From NCBI RefSeq assembly GCF_013201035.1, contig NZ_CP053707.1:3968001-4032000 (forward strand): a DNA stretch of 64,000 nt, read 5' to 3'. Below are positions 35,660 to 43,995 of the stretch, piece by piece (position 1 is the first letter of the stretch; every line of letters starts with the position of its first letter). Made by a program: the position numbers and the translations under genes. A model generated the notes under the pieces. That model was not told the DNA's origin. It saw nothing but the letters and a program-made list of their open reading frames with translations, and did no database searches. The stretch is from Arthrobacter sp. NEB 688. Its GTDB lineage: Bacteria > Actinomycetota > Actinomycetes > Actinomycetales > Dermatophilaceae.

Positions 35660-36660
35660 CGGAGGGCCTCCTCGGCGCTCGCGTCGGCGGCGGGACCACC
35701 GGCGTCGGGGGCCTCGGACTCGGCCCGGTGCCCGGTCAGGGTGAGGAAGACGTCGTCGAGGCTCGGGCGCTGCAGGCCGATGTCGTCGAGGTCGATGCCG
35801 GCCTCGTCGAGCCGGGCCGCGATGCGGGTCAGCGCCCCGACCCCCTCGGCGGGAGCCGTGATGCGGCGGGCGCCGCGGTCGAGGTGGATCTCGCCGACCT
35901 CGCGGCGGACGATGTCGGCCGCCCGCTCGACCTCGGCCGGGCGGCTGACCGCGACGACGAGGCTCGCGGCGCCCGAGCGGTCCTTGAGCTCGAGCGGCGT
36001 GCCGTCGGCGATGACCCGCCCGTGGTCGACGACGACGATGCGGTCGGCCAGCTGGTCGGCCTCGTCGAGGTACTGCGTCGTGAGGAAGAGCGTCGTGCCC
36101 TCGCGGACGAGGTCGCGCAGGACGCCCCAGAGCTCGACGCGGCTGCGCGGGTCCAGGCCCGTCGTCGGCTCGTCGAGGAAGAGGACCGGCGGGGTCGCGA
36201 CGAGGCTGGCGGCGAGGTCGAGCCGGCGGCGCATCCCGCCGGAGTACTCCTTGACGACCTTGGAGGCGGCGTCGGTCAGCGAGAACCGCTCGAGCAGCTC
36301 GTCGGCGACGCGGCGCACCGTGCGGCGGTCGAGGCCGTAGAGGTCACCGACGAGCCGCAGGTTCTCGCGGCCGGTCAGCAGCTCGTCGACGGTCGCCGAC
36401 TGCGCCGTCAGCCCCATCCGGCGGCGCACGGCGTCGGCGTCGCGGACGACGTCGAGGCCCGCGACCCGGGCGGTGCCGCTCGTCGGCACCGAGAGCGTCG
36501 TCATCATCCGGACGGTGGTGGTCTTGCCGGCGCCGTTGGGGCCCAGCATGGAGAAGACGGTGCCCTCCGGCACCGAGAAGCTCACGCCGTCGACGGCCGT
36601 GAAGTCCCCGAAGGTCTTCACGAGGTCGACGGCCTCGATGGCCGCGCCGCTGGTCGTCAT
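35656..36660 (-). CDS. ABC transporter ATP-binding protein (DrrA-like)
   Basis: A 334-aa ATPase. Walker A GPNGAGKTTTVRMM, the Q-loop region GLTAQSATVDELLTG, signature YSGGMRRRLDLAASL, and Walker B PPVLFLDEPTTGLDPRSR are intact. The C-terminal 100 residues are the DUF4162-like DrrA extension ending LQRPSLDDVFLTLTGHRAE. With the downstream permease it forms a dedicated exporter; an inverted repeat just upstream may be its operator. Confidence 0.92.
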   Translation of the reverse strand: MTTSGAAIEAVDLVKTFGDFTAVDGVSFSVPEGTVFSMLGPNGAGKTTTVRMMTTLSVPTSGTARVAGLDVVRDADAVRRRMGLTAQSATVDELLTGRENLRLVGDLYGLDRRTVRRVADELLERFSLTDAASKVVKEYSGGMRRRLDLAASLVATPPVLFLDEPTTGLDPRSRVELWGVLRDLVREGTTLFLTTQYLDEADQLADRIVVVDHGRVIADGTPLELKDRSGAASLVVAVSRPAEVERAADIVRREVGEIHLDRGARRITAPAEGVGALTRIAARLDEAGIDLDDIGLQRPSLDDVFLTLTGHRAESEAPDAGGPAADASAEEALR

Positions 36661-36672
36661 GCACCGACCGTA

Positions 36673-36699
36673 GGGGTGACCGCCGACAGAGGTCACCCC
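36673..36699. promoter_or_regulatory. inverted repeat GGGGTGACC upstream of the ABC exporter
   Basis: GGGGTGACC (36673-36681) and GGTCACCCC (36691-36699) are a perfect 9-bp inverted repeat with a 9-bp gap, lying 12 bp before the drrA-like ATG and overlapping the stop of the upstream gene. Position fits an operator for the exporter; a weak terminator is the alternative. Confidence 0.5.
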
Positions 36700-38009
36700 C
36701 TTTTCGGTGACAACCTCCCGACCAGCGCGGACGCCCGGGCGGGGTCGACGTCGGCGAGGAGCCCGGCGGCGAAGAGGACGTAGTCGCGGTCGACGGCGGC
36801 GACGGCCCGGTCGGGCACCCGCCAGCCACCCCCGTGGTCGGCGAGCGCGGCCCCGAGCACGCGCTCGGCGGTGCCGTCGGGGGCGTGCCGCAGGACGCCG
36901 CCGGAGCCGACGAGCATCCCGACGTCGGCGAGCGGCCGCGGCCGCTCCCCCGCGGCCGGACGCCCGTGGCGGCGCAGGGCGACGGTGACGGCGGCGGTCG
37001 CGAGGGCCTCGTCGGCGGCCCACTCGGCCGGCGTGCCCGACAGCGCACCGGTGTCGGCCGCGACCCGCGCGGCGTGCGCGGCCACCTCGGCGGCGACGGG
37101 CATCCGCTCGCGCCCGGCCGCCTCGACGATGCCCTCGGCGTTCCAGCGCATGCCCAGGTCGGCCTCGACGGTGCGGGCGTGCCAGACCGGGCCGACGACC
37201 TCGCGGTGGATGGCGGCGTCCTCGCCCTGCGGCGTGACGACGGAGTAGACGTCGGTCGTCGCGCCGCCGACGTCGACGACGAGGACGTCCTCGCCGCGCG
37301 CCTCGGCCAGCACCTCGACGCCCCGCAGGACGGCATCGGGGGTCGCGGCCCGGACGAGCTCGGCGAACCCGCGCCCGCGCGAGAGGCCCTTGCCGCCGAT
37401 GACGTGGCGCAGGAAGACCTCGCGGATGGCCGCGCGCGCGGCGTCGGGGGCGACCTCGCCGATGCGCGGCAGGACGTTGTCGGTCACCGTGAAGCGCCGC
37501 CCCGTCGCCTCGAGCTCGGCGACGACGGCGTCCGCGGCGTCGGCGTTGCCGGCGACGACGACCGGGGCGGTGACCCGGGCCCGGGCGAGCCGACGGGCGT
37601 TGCGCAGCAGGACGTCGGCGTTGCCCCCGTCGGTGCCGCCGACGAGCAGGACGAGGTCGGGACGGTCGGCGCGCAGGGCGGCGACGTCGGCGCCGGCCAT
37701 CGGCCCGGAGGCGACGTGCACGACGCGTCCGCCCGCCGAGAGGCCGACCCGGAAGCCGGCCTCCGCCGTCACCTCGCGCTCGTAGCCGACGACGGCGACG
37801 CGCAGCCCGCCGCCGGCGCTCGAGCACAGGAGCGTGCGCTCCGGCTCGCGCCCGTCGGCGAGCGCGGCGCGGACCGCGTCGACCCCGTCCATGACGTCGG
37901 TCGCGACCGTCGTGGGGTGCGACGCGCGCCCCGCCACCTCGCCGTCGTCACCGACGAGCAACGCCTTCGTGAAGGTCGACCCGACGTCGACGCACAGGAC
38001 CGCACCCAC
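36693..38009 (-). CDS. glutamate mutase MutL/GlmL-like ASKHA protein
   Basis: A 438-aa protein of the MutL family linked to adenosylcobalamin-dependent glutamate mutase (probably a chaperone or reactivator). The actin-like ATPase motifs are clear: VLCVDVGSTFTKALLVGDD at the start, VLLVGGTDGGNADVLL, DVLVVDVGGATTDVYSV and VGSGGVLRHAPDGTAE. Start GTG 38009. No mutase S or E subunit gene is nearby, so it may serve a mutase encoded elsewhere. It precedes the ABC exporter on the same strand. Confidence 0.8.
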   Translation of the reverse strand: MGAVLCVDVGSTFTKALLVGDDGEVAGRASHPTTVATDVMDGVDAVRAALADGREPERTLLCSSAGGGLRVAVVGYEREVTAEAGFRVGLSAGGRVVHVASGPMAGADVAALRADRPDLVLLVGGTDGGNADVLLRNARRLARARVTAPVVVAGNADAADAVVAELEATGRRFTVTDNVLPRIGEVAPDAARAAIREVFLRHVIGGKGLSRGRGFAELVRAATPDAVLRGVEVLAEARGEDVLVVDVGGATTDVYSVVTPQGEDAAIHREVVGPVWHARTVEADLGMRWNAEGIVEAAGRERMPVAAEVAAHAARVAADTGALSGTPAEWAADEALATAAVTVALRRHGRPAAGERPRPLADVGMLVGSGGVLRHAPDGTAERVLGAALADHGGGWRVPDRAVAAVDRDYVLFAAGLLADVDPARASALVGRLSPKRG

Positions 38010-38020
38010 GCTCCGAGACC

Positions 38021-38968
38021 CTAGTGGCCGGGGGCACCGCCGCCGGGGGCGCCTCCCCCGGTGGGCTGCGTCGTCGTGTCGACCGGCGCGGTGAGCGCGA
38101 CCGTGTAGCCGCTGCTCGTGTCGCCGGAGACGGTGCCGAGCTGGTGCACGCCGCCGTCGTCGCCGAACACCATGTCGCTCGTCAGCGAGAGCTGCGCGAG
38201 GTTGGGCACCGACTGCTCGTACCCGCTCGTCGCGTAGACGGTGTCGCAGGTCGCCTTCGGCAGCGCGACCTGCGAGGTGGCGATGACGTTCGCGCTGTCG
38301 GTGATGCTCGCCTCGTCCGGGTAGACCTCGAAGTGGATGTGCGGCCAGCGCCCCGCGTAGCAGGCCGGGAAGATGCTCGTGAACTCGACGACGCCGGAGT
38401 CGTCGGTCACCTGGACGCCGCGCAGGTAGTTCTCCTGCGTCACGCCGTCGGTGTACATCGAGTAGCGGCCCTCGCGGTCGCAGTGCCAGACGTAGACGGC
38501 CGCTCCGGCCATCGGGCCGCCGCCCCCGGCGATGTCGAGGACGGTCAGCCGCAACGTCATCGGGATGCCCTCGGCCGTCGTCGTCGAGGTGCCGAAGCTG
38601 CTGCGGATGTCGGAGCGGACCACGCCGCTCTGCTCGAGGACGTCGGCGCCGTTGGAGCCGTCGCCGGGGTAGGGGCCCGCCGTCTCGTCGGGGATCTCGG
38701 TGAGGGTCGTGTCGGCGGCGTCGCTGGCCGCAGCGGAGGCGGTCGCCGTCGCGGCGGACGAGGTCGTGGCGCTCGAGCCGCTGGAGGAGGTCGAGGCCCC
38801 GCAGGCCGCGAGCGCGGTGCCGGCGGCGCCGATGCCGAGGACGGCGAGCATCCGGCGGCGGTCGAGGAGCGTGCCGAGGTCGAAGGCCAGGCCCTGGTCG
38901 ACGACCTCGTCGTCGGGGCGGGGCAGCGGACGGCCCTCGTAGGTGGGGCGGTCGTCGGTGTGCGTCAT
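38021..38968 (-). CDS. secreted intradiol ring-cleavage dioxygenase-like lipoprotein
   Basis: A 315-aa exported protein. RRRMLAVLGIGAAGTALAACG gives a Tat-like signal (RRRM) with a lipobox LAAC, then a Ser/Thr/Ala-rich linker. The catalytic domain has YVWHCDREGRYSMYTDG, FTSIFPACYAGRWPHIHFEVYP, supplying the two Tyr and two His ligands of the non-heme Fe(III) site of intradiol dioxygenases. Secreted members open catechol-like aromatic rings outside the cytoplasm; the substrate is unknown. A Gly/Pro tail (GGGAPGGGAPGH) ends the protein. Confidence 0.88.
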   Translation of the reverse strand: MTHTDDRPTYEGRPLPRPDDEVVDQGLAFDLGTLLDRRRMLAVLGIGAAGTALAACGASTSSSGSSATTSSAATATASAAASDAADTTLTEIPDETAGPYPGDGSNGADVLEQSGVVRSDIRSSFGTSTTTAEGIPMTLRLTVLDIAGGGGPMAGAAVYVWHCDREGRYSMYTDGVTQENYLRGVQVTDDSGVVEFTSIFPACYAGRWPHIHFEVYPDEASITDSANVIATSQVALPKATCDTVYATSGYEQSVPNLAQLSLTSDMVFGDDGGVHQLGTVSGDTSSGYTVALTAPVDTTTQPTGGGAPGGGAPGH

Positions 38969-39075
38969 GGGGGTACCTCCGGGTCGGTGTCGTCCCGACG
39001 ACCGTAGGAAGCGCACCGAGCCGCACCGTGTGTCCTCGCTGTGCGTCGTCTGTGACCGCCTCCCACCCGTCGAGC

Positions 39076-39123
39076 GAACAGGACACGCCGCGCGGCCAGG
39101 GGCGCACGCGGCGTGTTCTGTTC
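39076..39123. terminator. long hairpin terminator between metB and the dioxygenase
   Basis: A 17-bp stem (39076-39092 with 39107-39123, one G-T pair) and a 14-nt loop, downstream of metB on the minus strand and upstream of the dioxygenase start. Confidence 0.7.
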
Positions 39124-39157
39124 TCTCGAGGGGGTTCTCGGCCCCGTGAGCTGCGGG

Positions 39158-40336
39158 TCAGGTGAGGCGGTCGAGCGCCTGGCGCAGGTCGGCGACGAGG
39201 TCCTCGACGTCCTCGATGCCCACCGACAGGCGGATGAGGTCGGCCGGCACCTCGAGCTCGGTGCCCGCGACGGACGCGTGCGTCATCCGGCCGGGGTGCT
39301 CGATGAGGGACTCGACGCCGCCGAGGGACTCGCCGAGCGTCCACAGCTGCGTCTCGCCGCAGACCTTGGCCGCGACGTCCTCGCCGCCCTTGACGCGGAA
39401 GGCGACCATCCCGCCGAAGCGCTTCATCTGGCGCCGGGCGACGTCGTGGTTCGGGTGGTCGGGCAGGCCCGGGTAGTGGACCGCGGTGACGCCGGGGTGG
39501 CCCCGGAGGAAGTCGACGACGGCCTCGGCGTTGTCGCAGTGGCGCTCCATCCGGACGGCGAGCGTCTTGAGGCCGCGCAGCACGAGCCAGGCGTCGAACG
39601 GGCCGGCGACGGCGCCCATCGAGTTCTGGTGGAAGGCGACCCGCTCGGCCACCGACTCGCCGTCGCGCGTCGTGGCTCCCGGCGCGACGACGACCGCGCC
39701 GCCGACGACGTCGCTGTGGCCGCCGGCGTACTTCGTCGTGGAGTGGACGACGACGTCGGCGCCGAGCGCGATCGGGCTCTGCAGGTAGGGCGACGCGAAG
39801 GTGTTGTCGACGACGAGCAGCGCGCCGGCCTCGTGCGTCAGCGTGGCGATGGCCTCGATGTCGGCGATGCCGAGCAGCGGGTTGGTCGGGGTCTCGACCC
39901 ACACCATCCGCGTCTCGGGGCGCATCGCGGCGCGCACCGACTCGACGTCGGCGACCTTCGCGATCGAGTGGTCGACACCCCACGGCTTGAGCACGCGGTT
40001 GAAGAGCCGGTAGGTGCCGCCGTAGGCGTCGGACGGGACGACGACGTGGTCGCCCGGCGCGAGCAGCGCACGCAGGACGGTGTCCTCGCCGGCGAGGCCG
40101 CTCGCGAACGCGAAGCCGCGCTCACCGCCCTCGAGCGCGGCGACGCACTCCTCGAGCGCGGCGCGCGTCGGGTTGGCCGAGCGCGAGTACTCGTAGCCAC
40201 CGCGCAGGCCGCCCACGCCGTCCTGCTTGTAGGTGCTCACCTGGTGGATGGGCGGCACGACGGCGCCGGTCAGCGGGTCCGGCTCCTGCCCGGCGTGGAT
40301 GGCGCGGGAGGAGAAGCCGAGGTTCTCGGAAGTCAT
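39158..40336 (-). CDS. metB: cystathionine gamma-synthase
   Basis: A 392-aa PLP enzyme of trans-sulfuration (O-acyl-homoserine plus cysteine to cystathionine). The PLP lysine is in DVVVHSTTKYAGGHSDVVGG; YEYSRSANPTRAALE, FASGLAGEDTVLRALL and VWVETPTNPLLGIADIEAI are family motifs. Close relatives include cystathionine gamma-lyase; the actinobacterial form is often annotated MetB. Start ATG 40336. Cystathionine beta-synthase is encoded 17 kb away in this window. Confidence 0.92.
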   Translation of the reverse strand: MTSENLGFSSRAIHAGQEPDPLTGAVVPPIHQVSTYKQDGVGGLRGGYEYSRSANPTRAALEECVAALEGGERGFAFASGLAGEDTVLRALLAPGDHVVVPSDAYGGTYRLFNRVLKPWGVDHSIAKVADVESVRAAMRPETRMVWVETPTNPLLGIADIEAIATLTHEAGALLVVDNTFASPYLQSPIALGADVVVHSTTKYAGGHSDVVGGAVVVAPGATTRDGESVAERVAFHQNSMGAVAGPFDAWLVLRGLKTLAVRMERHCDNAEAVVDFLRGHPGVTAVHYPGLPDHPNHDVARRQMKRFGGMVAFRVKGGEDVAAKVCGETQLWTLGESLGGVESLIEHPGRMTHASVAGTELEVPADLIRLSVGIEDVEDLVADLRQALDRLT

Positions 40337-40385
40337 CCTCCGAGCGTAGGGGCCGCGGGGGGCCCGGCGGGACCGCGGGGTGCGC

Positions 40386-41390
40386 TCACCCTCGGTCGAG
40401 GTGCCGCTGCCAGGTGCGCAGGCGGCCGCTGGGCCGGAAGCCCATGGCCCGGTTGACGGCGAGCATGTGCGCGTTCTCCTCGGCGTTCCAGGTGCGCACC
40501 GTGCGCACCTCGGGCAGCGCCTGCGCGAGGGCCCGCAGGTTGGCCAGCTTGAGCGCCAGCCCGAGCCCGTGGCCGCGGTGCTCGCGGGTGACGAGGGTGT
40601 CGTGCTGGAAGGCGAGGTGCGGCGTGGCCTGCGGGCACTGGATGCTCGTGTAGCCGACGAGCCGACCGCTGCCGAGGTCGCGCACGAAGGTCGACACGAC
40701 GCGGCGTCCCATCGCCCGGGTGCGCTCGTCCTCGCCGCGCACGCGCTCCTCGTCCCACTCCTCCTCGGCCAGCTCGAGGTCGCCGAGGGGCACGTCCGTC
40801 GACATCCGGCGGGCGAGGAACGCGCGGTCGGCGAGGTCGGCCTCGGGCATCGCGTCGACGTGCGTCTCGAGCCGGTAGCCGTCGGCCACGACGGGCTCCG
40901 GCACCTCGCCCTCGTGCACCGGGAGGTCGGAGCGCAGCACCGTCTGCGCCGGCTCGAAGCCGTGCCGCTCGACCCATCCGGCGAACGGGTCGTCATCCGT
41001 GTCGGCGCCCCACTGCGTCTCGGCGTGCAGCGTGGTGCGCCCCAGGGTGTGCGCCTCGCCGACGGCCCAGCGCACCAGCGCGTCCCCCACGCCCCGATGC
41101 CGGTGCGCCGGCAGCACCGCGACGAAGAGCTGGGCGGTGCCCTCGTTGTCGAGCAGCGGGGCGATGACGCCCGCCGCCCCGACGGGCTCGTCGCCGTCGA
41201 GCGCGAGCACCTGGAGGCGGCGCTTGGACGCCGACCCCTCGAGCCCGCGCAGCTCCTCGGCGCTCCAGGCGTCGTGGTCCTCGCCCTGCTCGTCGCAAGC
41301 GACGTCCTCGAGGACACGGGCCCAGGCATCGAAGCGGGCGCGCTCGGCGGGGTCGGTGTCGAGTCCGGAGACCGGGACGAGGGAGGTCAC
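40386..41390 (-). CDS. tandem GNAT acetyltransferase
   Basis: A 334-aa protein with two GNAT domains. The first has the acetyl-CoA loop [18 protein letters not shown] (about residues 93-110); the second has [18 protein letters not shown] followed by [22 protein letters not shown]. The layout is like mycothiol synthase MshD but the sequence belongs to the broader group of actinobacterial double-GNAT proteins with unknown acceptor. Start GTG 41390 is preceded by GGAG-poor sequence and is the less certain part; GTG 41399 is also in frame. Confidence 0.85.
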   Translation of the reverse strand: MTSLVPVSGLDTDPAERARFDAWARVLEDVACDEQGEDHDAWSAEELRGLEGSASKRRLQVLALDGDEPVGAAGVIAPLLDNEGTAQLFVAVLPAHRHRGVGDALVRWAVGEAHTLGRTTLHAETQWGADTDDDPFAGWVERHGFEPAQTVLRSDLPVHEGEVPEPVVADGYRLETHVDAMPEADLADRAFLARRMSTDVPLGDLELAEEEWDEERVRGEDERTRAMGRRVVSTFVRDLGSGRLVGYTSIQCPQATPHLAFQHDTLVTREHRGHGLGLALKLANLRALAQALPEVRTVRTWNAEENAHMLAVNRAMGFRPSGRLRTWQRHLDRG

Positions 41391-41427
41391 GCGGAACACC
41401 GTGCCATCCCCGGCGGTTGGACCCCAC

Positions 41428-42126
41428 ATGCTTTTCGGTTCGAGTGCGAAGACCACCCTCCCCACCCGCGAGGAGGCCCTGCCGGGCCGCGAGCACCGCA
41501 TCTTCCCGGTGCCCACGACCCACACGGTGCTCGGCACCCCCCTGGAGGGTCCGTGGCCCGACGGCACCGAGGTGCTGTACGTGGCGATGGGCTGCTTCTG
41601 GGGCGTCGAGCGCATCTTCTGGAAGCTGCCCGGCGTCGTGACGACGGCGGCCGGCTACATGGGCGGGTTCACCCCCAACCCGACCTACGAGGAGACCTGC
41701 ACGGGGCGCACCGGCCACGCCGAGGCCGTCCTCGTCGCCTACGACCCCACCGCCACCTCCCCCGAGCTGCTGCTCAAGGCGTTCTGGGAGAACCACGACC
41801 CGACGCAGGGCAACCGGCAGTACAACGACGTCGGCACCGCCTACCGCTCGGCGATCTTCACGACGACCCCCGGCCAGGCCGCGGCCGCCGAGGCGACGCT
41901 CGAGGCGTTCCAGGGCGAGCTGACCAAGGTGGGCCGCGGGACCATCACGACGACCATCGCCACCGCCGAGCAGGCCGGCCCGTTCTACTACGCCGAGGAC
42001 TACCACCAGCAGTACCTCGACAAGAACCCCGGCGGCTACTGCAACCACGGCCCGAACGGGCTGACCTGCCCCGTCGGCGTCGCCAACCTCCCGGCCCAGA
42101 CGGACGTCGCGCCCCCGCGCGGCTGA
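41428..42126 (+). CDS. msrA: peptide-methionine (S)-S-oxide reductase
   Basis: A 232-aa repair enzyme reducing S-methionine sulfoxide. The catalytic Cys56 is in [43 protein letters not shown] and [14 protein letters not shown] are typical, and C-terminal recycling cysteines lie in [16 protein letters not shown]. The N-terminal 45 residues ([20 protein letters not shown]) match the longer MsrA class. Divergent from the double-GNAT gene. No ribosome site is seen before the ATG. Confidence 0.95.
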   Translation: MLFGSSAKTTLPTREEALPGREHRIFPVPTTHTVLGTPLEGPWPDGTEVLYVAMGCFWGVERIFWKLPGVVTTAAGYMGGFTPNPTYEETCTGRTGHAEAVLVAYDPTATSPELLLKAFWENHDPTQGNRQYNDVGTAYRSAIFTTTPGQAAAAEATLEAFQGELTKVGRGTITTTIATAEQAGPFYYAEDYHQQYLDKNPGGYCNHGPNGLTCPVGVANLPAQTDVAPPRG

Positions 42127-42141
42127 CCCACCCGGCCACCT

Positions 42142-42180
42142 CGACGAAGCCCCCTACCCGCCCGGGAGGGGGCTTCGTCG
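42142..42180 (+). terminator. intrinsic terminator after msrA, 14-bp stem
   Basis: CGACGAAGCCCCCT (42142-42155) pairs with AGGGGGCTTCGTCG (42167-42180). It separates msrA from the repeat array that follows. Confidence 0.85.
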
Positions 42181-42210
42181 TCTCTCGGACGAATCCGGCG
42201 GCCGAACCAC

Positions 42211-42598
42211 AAGCCCGCACGTGCGGGGTTATCGCTGTCCGGCCCCACTCCGGATCCCGCAATGCACGCACGTGCGGGGTTATCGCTGTCCACCCACCTC
42301 CCGAACCACGAGAAGCCCGCACGTGCCGGGATATCGCTGTCCGCTCACCTCTCCAACCACGAAAAGCCCGCGCGTGCCGGGATATCGCTGTCCGCTCACC
42401 TCGCCAACCACGAAAACCCCGCACGTGCCGACTTGCCCCGCGGACCGCCCCCGGCGCCGACCACGAAATGCCCGCACGTGCCGGGTCATCGCTCTGCGCC
42501 CACCTCCCGGACCACGAAATGCCCGCACGTGCCGGGATACCGCTGTCCGATCACCTGCCGAACTGCGCAAACCCCGCACGTGCGGGGTCGGCTCGGCC
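42211..42598. repeat. 51-bp repeat array A, 8 units
   Basis: The hexamer CACGTG (once CGCGTG) recurs at 42218, 42269, 42320, 42371, 42422, 42475, 42526 and 42577: steps of 51, 51, 51, 51, 53, 51 and 51 bp. Each unit has a hairpin-forming core GCCCGCACGTGC(G/C)GGG, then usually TATCGCTGTCC, a less conserved part, CACCTC, and ACCACGAAA before the next core. Units at 42320 and 42371 differ at about two positions, a recent duplication. The unit at 42422 has lost the TATCGCTG part. The array runs from the msrA terminator to the stop codon of the DUF559 gene. Confidence 0.92.
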
Positions 42599-43627
42599 TC
42601 AGGCGCTGCGCAGGTGCCGTGGCCCGAAGTACCGGCGCCACTCGTCGGACCGGCGAGTGATGCGCTCGCCACGCTCGGTGAGGACGGTGGCGACCCGACG
42701 CACGGTGGCCTCCGGCTCGACCCACAGCCCCGGGGAGGTGACGACGACCATCCGCCAGCCCCAGCCGTCGAACTCCTCACGCCGCCGGATGTCGCCCGCC
42801 CACTGCTCGGGGTCCTCCGCGTGCTGGCGGCCGTCGTACTCGACGCTCACCTTGCGTGCGCGGTAGCCCATGTCGGCCCGCCGCAGCAACGCCCCGTCCT
42901 CGTCGTGGAAGCGCAGGTCGGTCTCCGGCTCCGGGAGCCCGGCGAGCAGGAGGAGCATCCGGGTGCGGGACTCGGGCCCCGAGTCGACACCCACCCGGAC
43001 GAGCGAAGCGGCCCGGCGGGCCAGGCGCCGGTGCCGGCCCGTCGTCGCGGCCGCGGCGACGAGCGCATCCGGCGTCGTAGATCCGGCGTGCACGAGGCTG
43101 TCGCCGAGGACGACGAGCTCGACGACATCGAGGTCTTCGGCGCAGTCGAGGAACGTGCGTTCCGGTGTCGTGACCCGCAGGCCGTGACGGGTGGTGATGC
43201 CCGAGCGGTCCGACGAGACGCGCGCGTCGACGCCGTCGACGTCCATCCGGCCCCACTCGAGCAGCCGACGGGCCTTCGTCGAACAGCCCGCGCCGCCGCC
43301 CCTCGCCCGCGAGCGCGCCTCCCGCGAAGCCATCCGCTCGACGGCGTCCGGTCGGAGCGTCGTCACGTGGGTCTGCCAGTCATCGGGGGCGATGCCGCCC
43401 CAGAGCGCGGCCGCCGTGTGCCGCGAGACGACGGTCGCCGCCGGCGCGACGAGCATCGCCGCCCGGGCCCGGACGCGGGCGTCGACGGCAGCCCCTGCGT
43501 CCACGTACACGCCGTGCACGAGCCGCCGGAAGCGCGGGCCCCGCAGCGACGCCTCGGTCGCGAGGCCGCGCGCCATCGCCTCGACGCCGAGGAACGGGCG
43601 GGAGGTGTCGAGCGGCTCGTCGGTCAC
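42599..43627 (-). CDS. DUF559 (Vsr-like endonuclease fold) protein with N-terminal AbiEi-like region
   Basis: A protein of about 342 aa. The C-terminal part has the PD-(D/E)XK layout of DUF559/Vsr proteins: SRTRMLLLLAGLPEPETDL, LLRRADMGYRARKVSVEYDGRQH (Asp, then Glu-x-Asp), and DIRRREEFDGWGWRMVVVT. The N-terminal half (RFRRLVHGVYVDAG, VVSRHTAAALWGG, THVTTL) resembles the AbiEi antitoxin-like region often joined to it. Start is uncertain: GTG 43627 is chosen, an ATG at 43675 is possible. The gene is bracketed by two arrays of the same 51-bp repeat, which start within a few bp of its stop and about 60 bp before its start. Cellular role unknown. Confidence 0.8.
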   Translation of the reverse strand: MTDEPLDTSRPFLGVEAMARGLATEASLRGPRFRRLVHGVYVDAGAAVDARVRARAAMLVAPAATVVSRHTAAALWGGIAPDDWQTHVTTLRPDAVERMASREARSRARGGGAGCSTKARRLLEWGRMDVDGVDARVSSDRSGITTRHGLRVTTPERTFLDCAEDLDVVELVVLGDSLVHAGSTTPDALVAAAATTGRHRRLARRAASLVRVGVDSGPESRTRMLLLLAGLPEPETDLRFHDEDGALLRRADMGYRARKVSVEYDGRQHAEDPEQWAGDIRRREEFDGWGWRMVVVTSPGLWVEPEATVRRVATVLTERGERITRRSDEWRRYFGPRHLRSA

Positions 43628-43687
43628 AGGGTCGAGACTGCCCCGATGAGCCCGGTCGCCGCTGGCGTCATCCACAGGCTCCGGAAC

Positions 43688-43910
43688 CTCGCACGTGCGG
43701 GGTTATCGCTGTCCGAGATGCACCCCGGTCGCGACAAGCCCGCACGTGAGGGGTTATCGCTGCCCGGCCACCTCCCGGACCACGAAAAGTCCGCACGTGA
43801 GGGGTTGTCGCTGCCCGGCCACCCCCGACCACGAAAACCCCGCACGTGCCGGGTTATCGCTGCCCGAACCCACCCCCGACCACGAAAACCCCGCACCTGC
43901 GGGGTTCCGG
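43688..43910. repeat. 51-bp repeat array B, 5 units, same family as array A
   Basis: CACGTG (last unit CACCTG) occurs at 43692, 43743, 43794, 43843 and 43894, steps of 51, 51, 49 and 51 bp, in the same orientation as array A. Units share CCGCACGTG, GGGGTTATCGCTG(T/C)CC and CGACCACGAAAA. It lies between the DUF559 start and the terminator of the MFS gene. Confidence 0.9.
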
Positions 43911-43935
43911 CACATGGGCCTGTGCACCGGGCACG

Positions 43936-43975
43936 CACGAGGCCCTCCGGTCCCTGTCGGGCGGAGGGCCTCGTG
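43936..43975 (-). terminator. hairpin terminator after the MFS exporter
   Basis: CACGAGGCCCTCCG (43936-43949) pairs with 43962-43975 over a 12-nt loop, 20 nt beyond the exporter stop codon on the minus strand. Confidence 0.75.
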
Positions 43976-43995
43976 TGGTGCGAGGGACCGGGCGG

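Noticed and set aside
42211-43910. CRISPR-like appearance of the 51-bp arrays
   Set aside because: The parts between cores are themselves related (CACCTC, ACCACGAAA) rather than unique spacers, the step is constant, and no cas gene is present.
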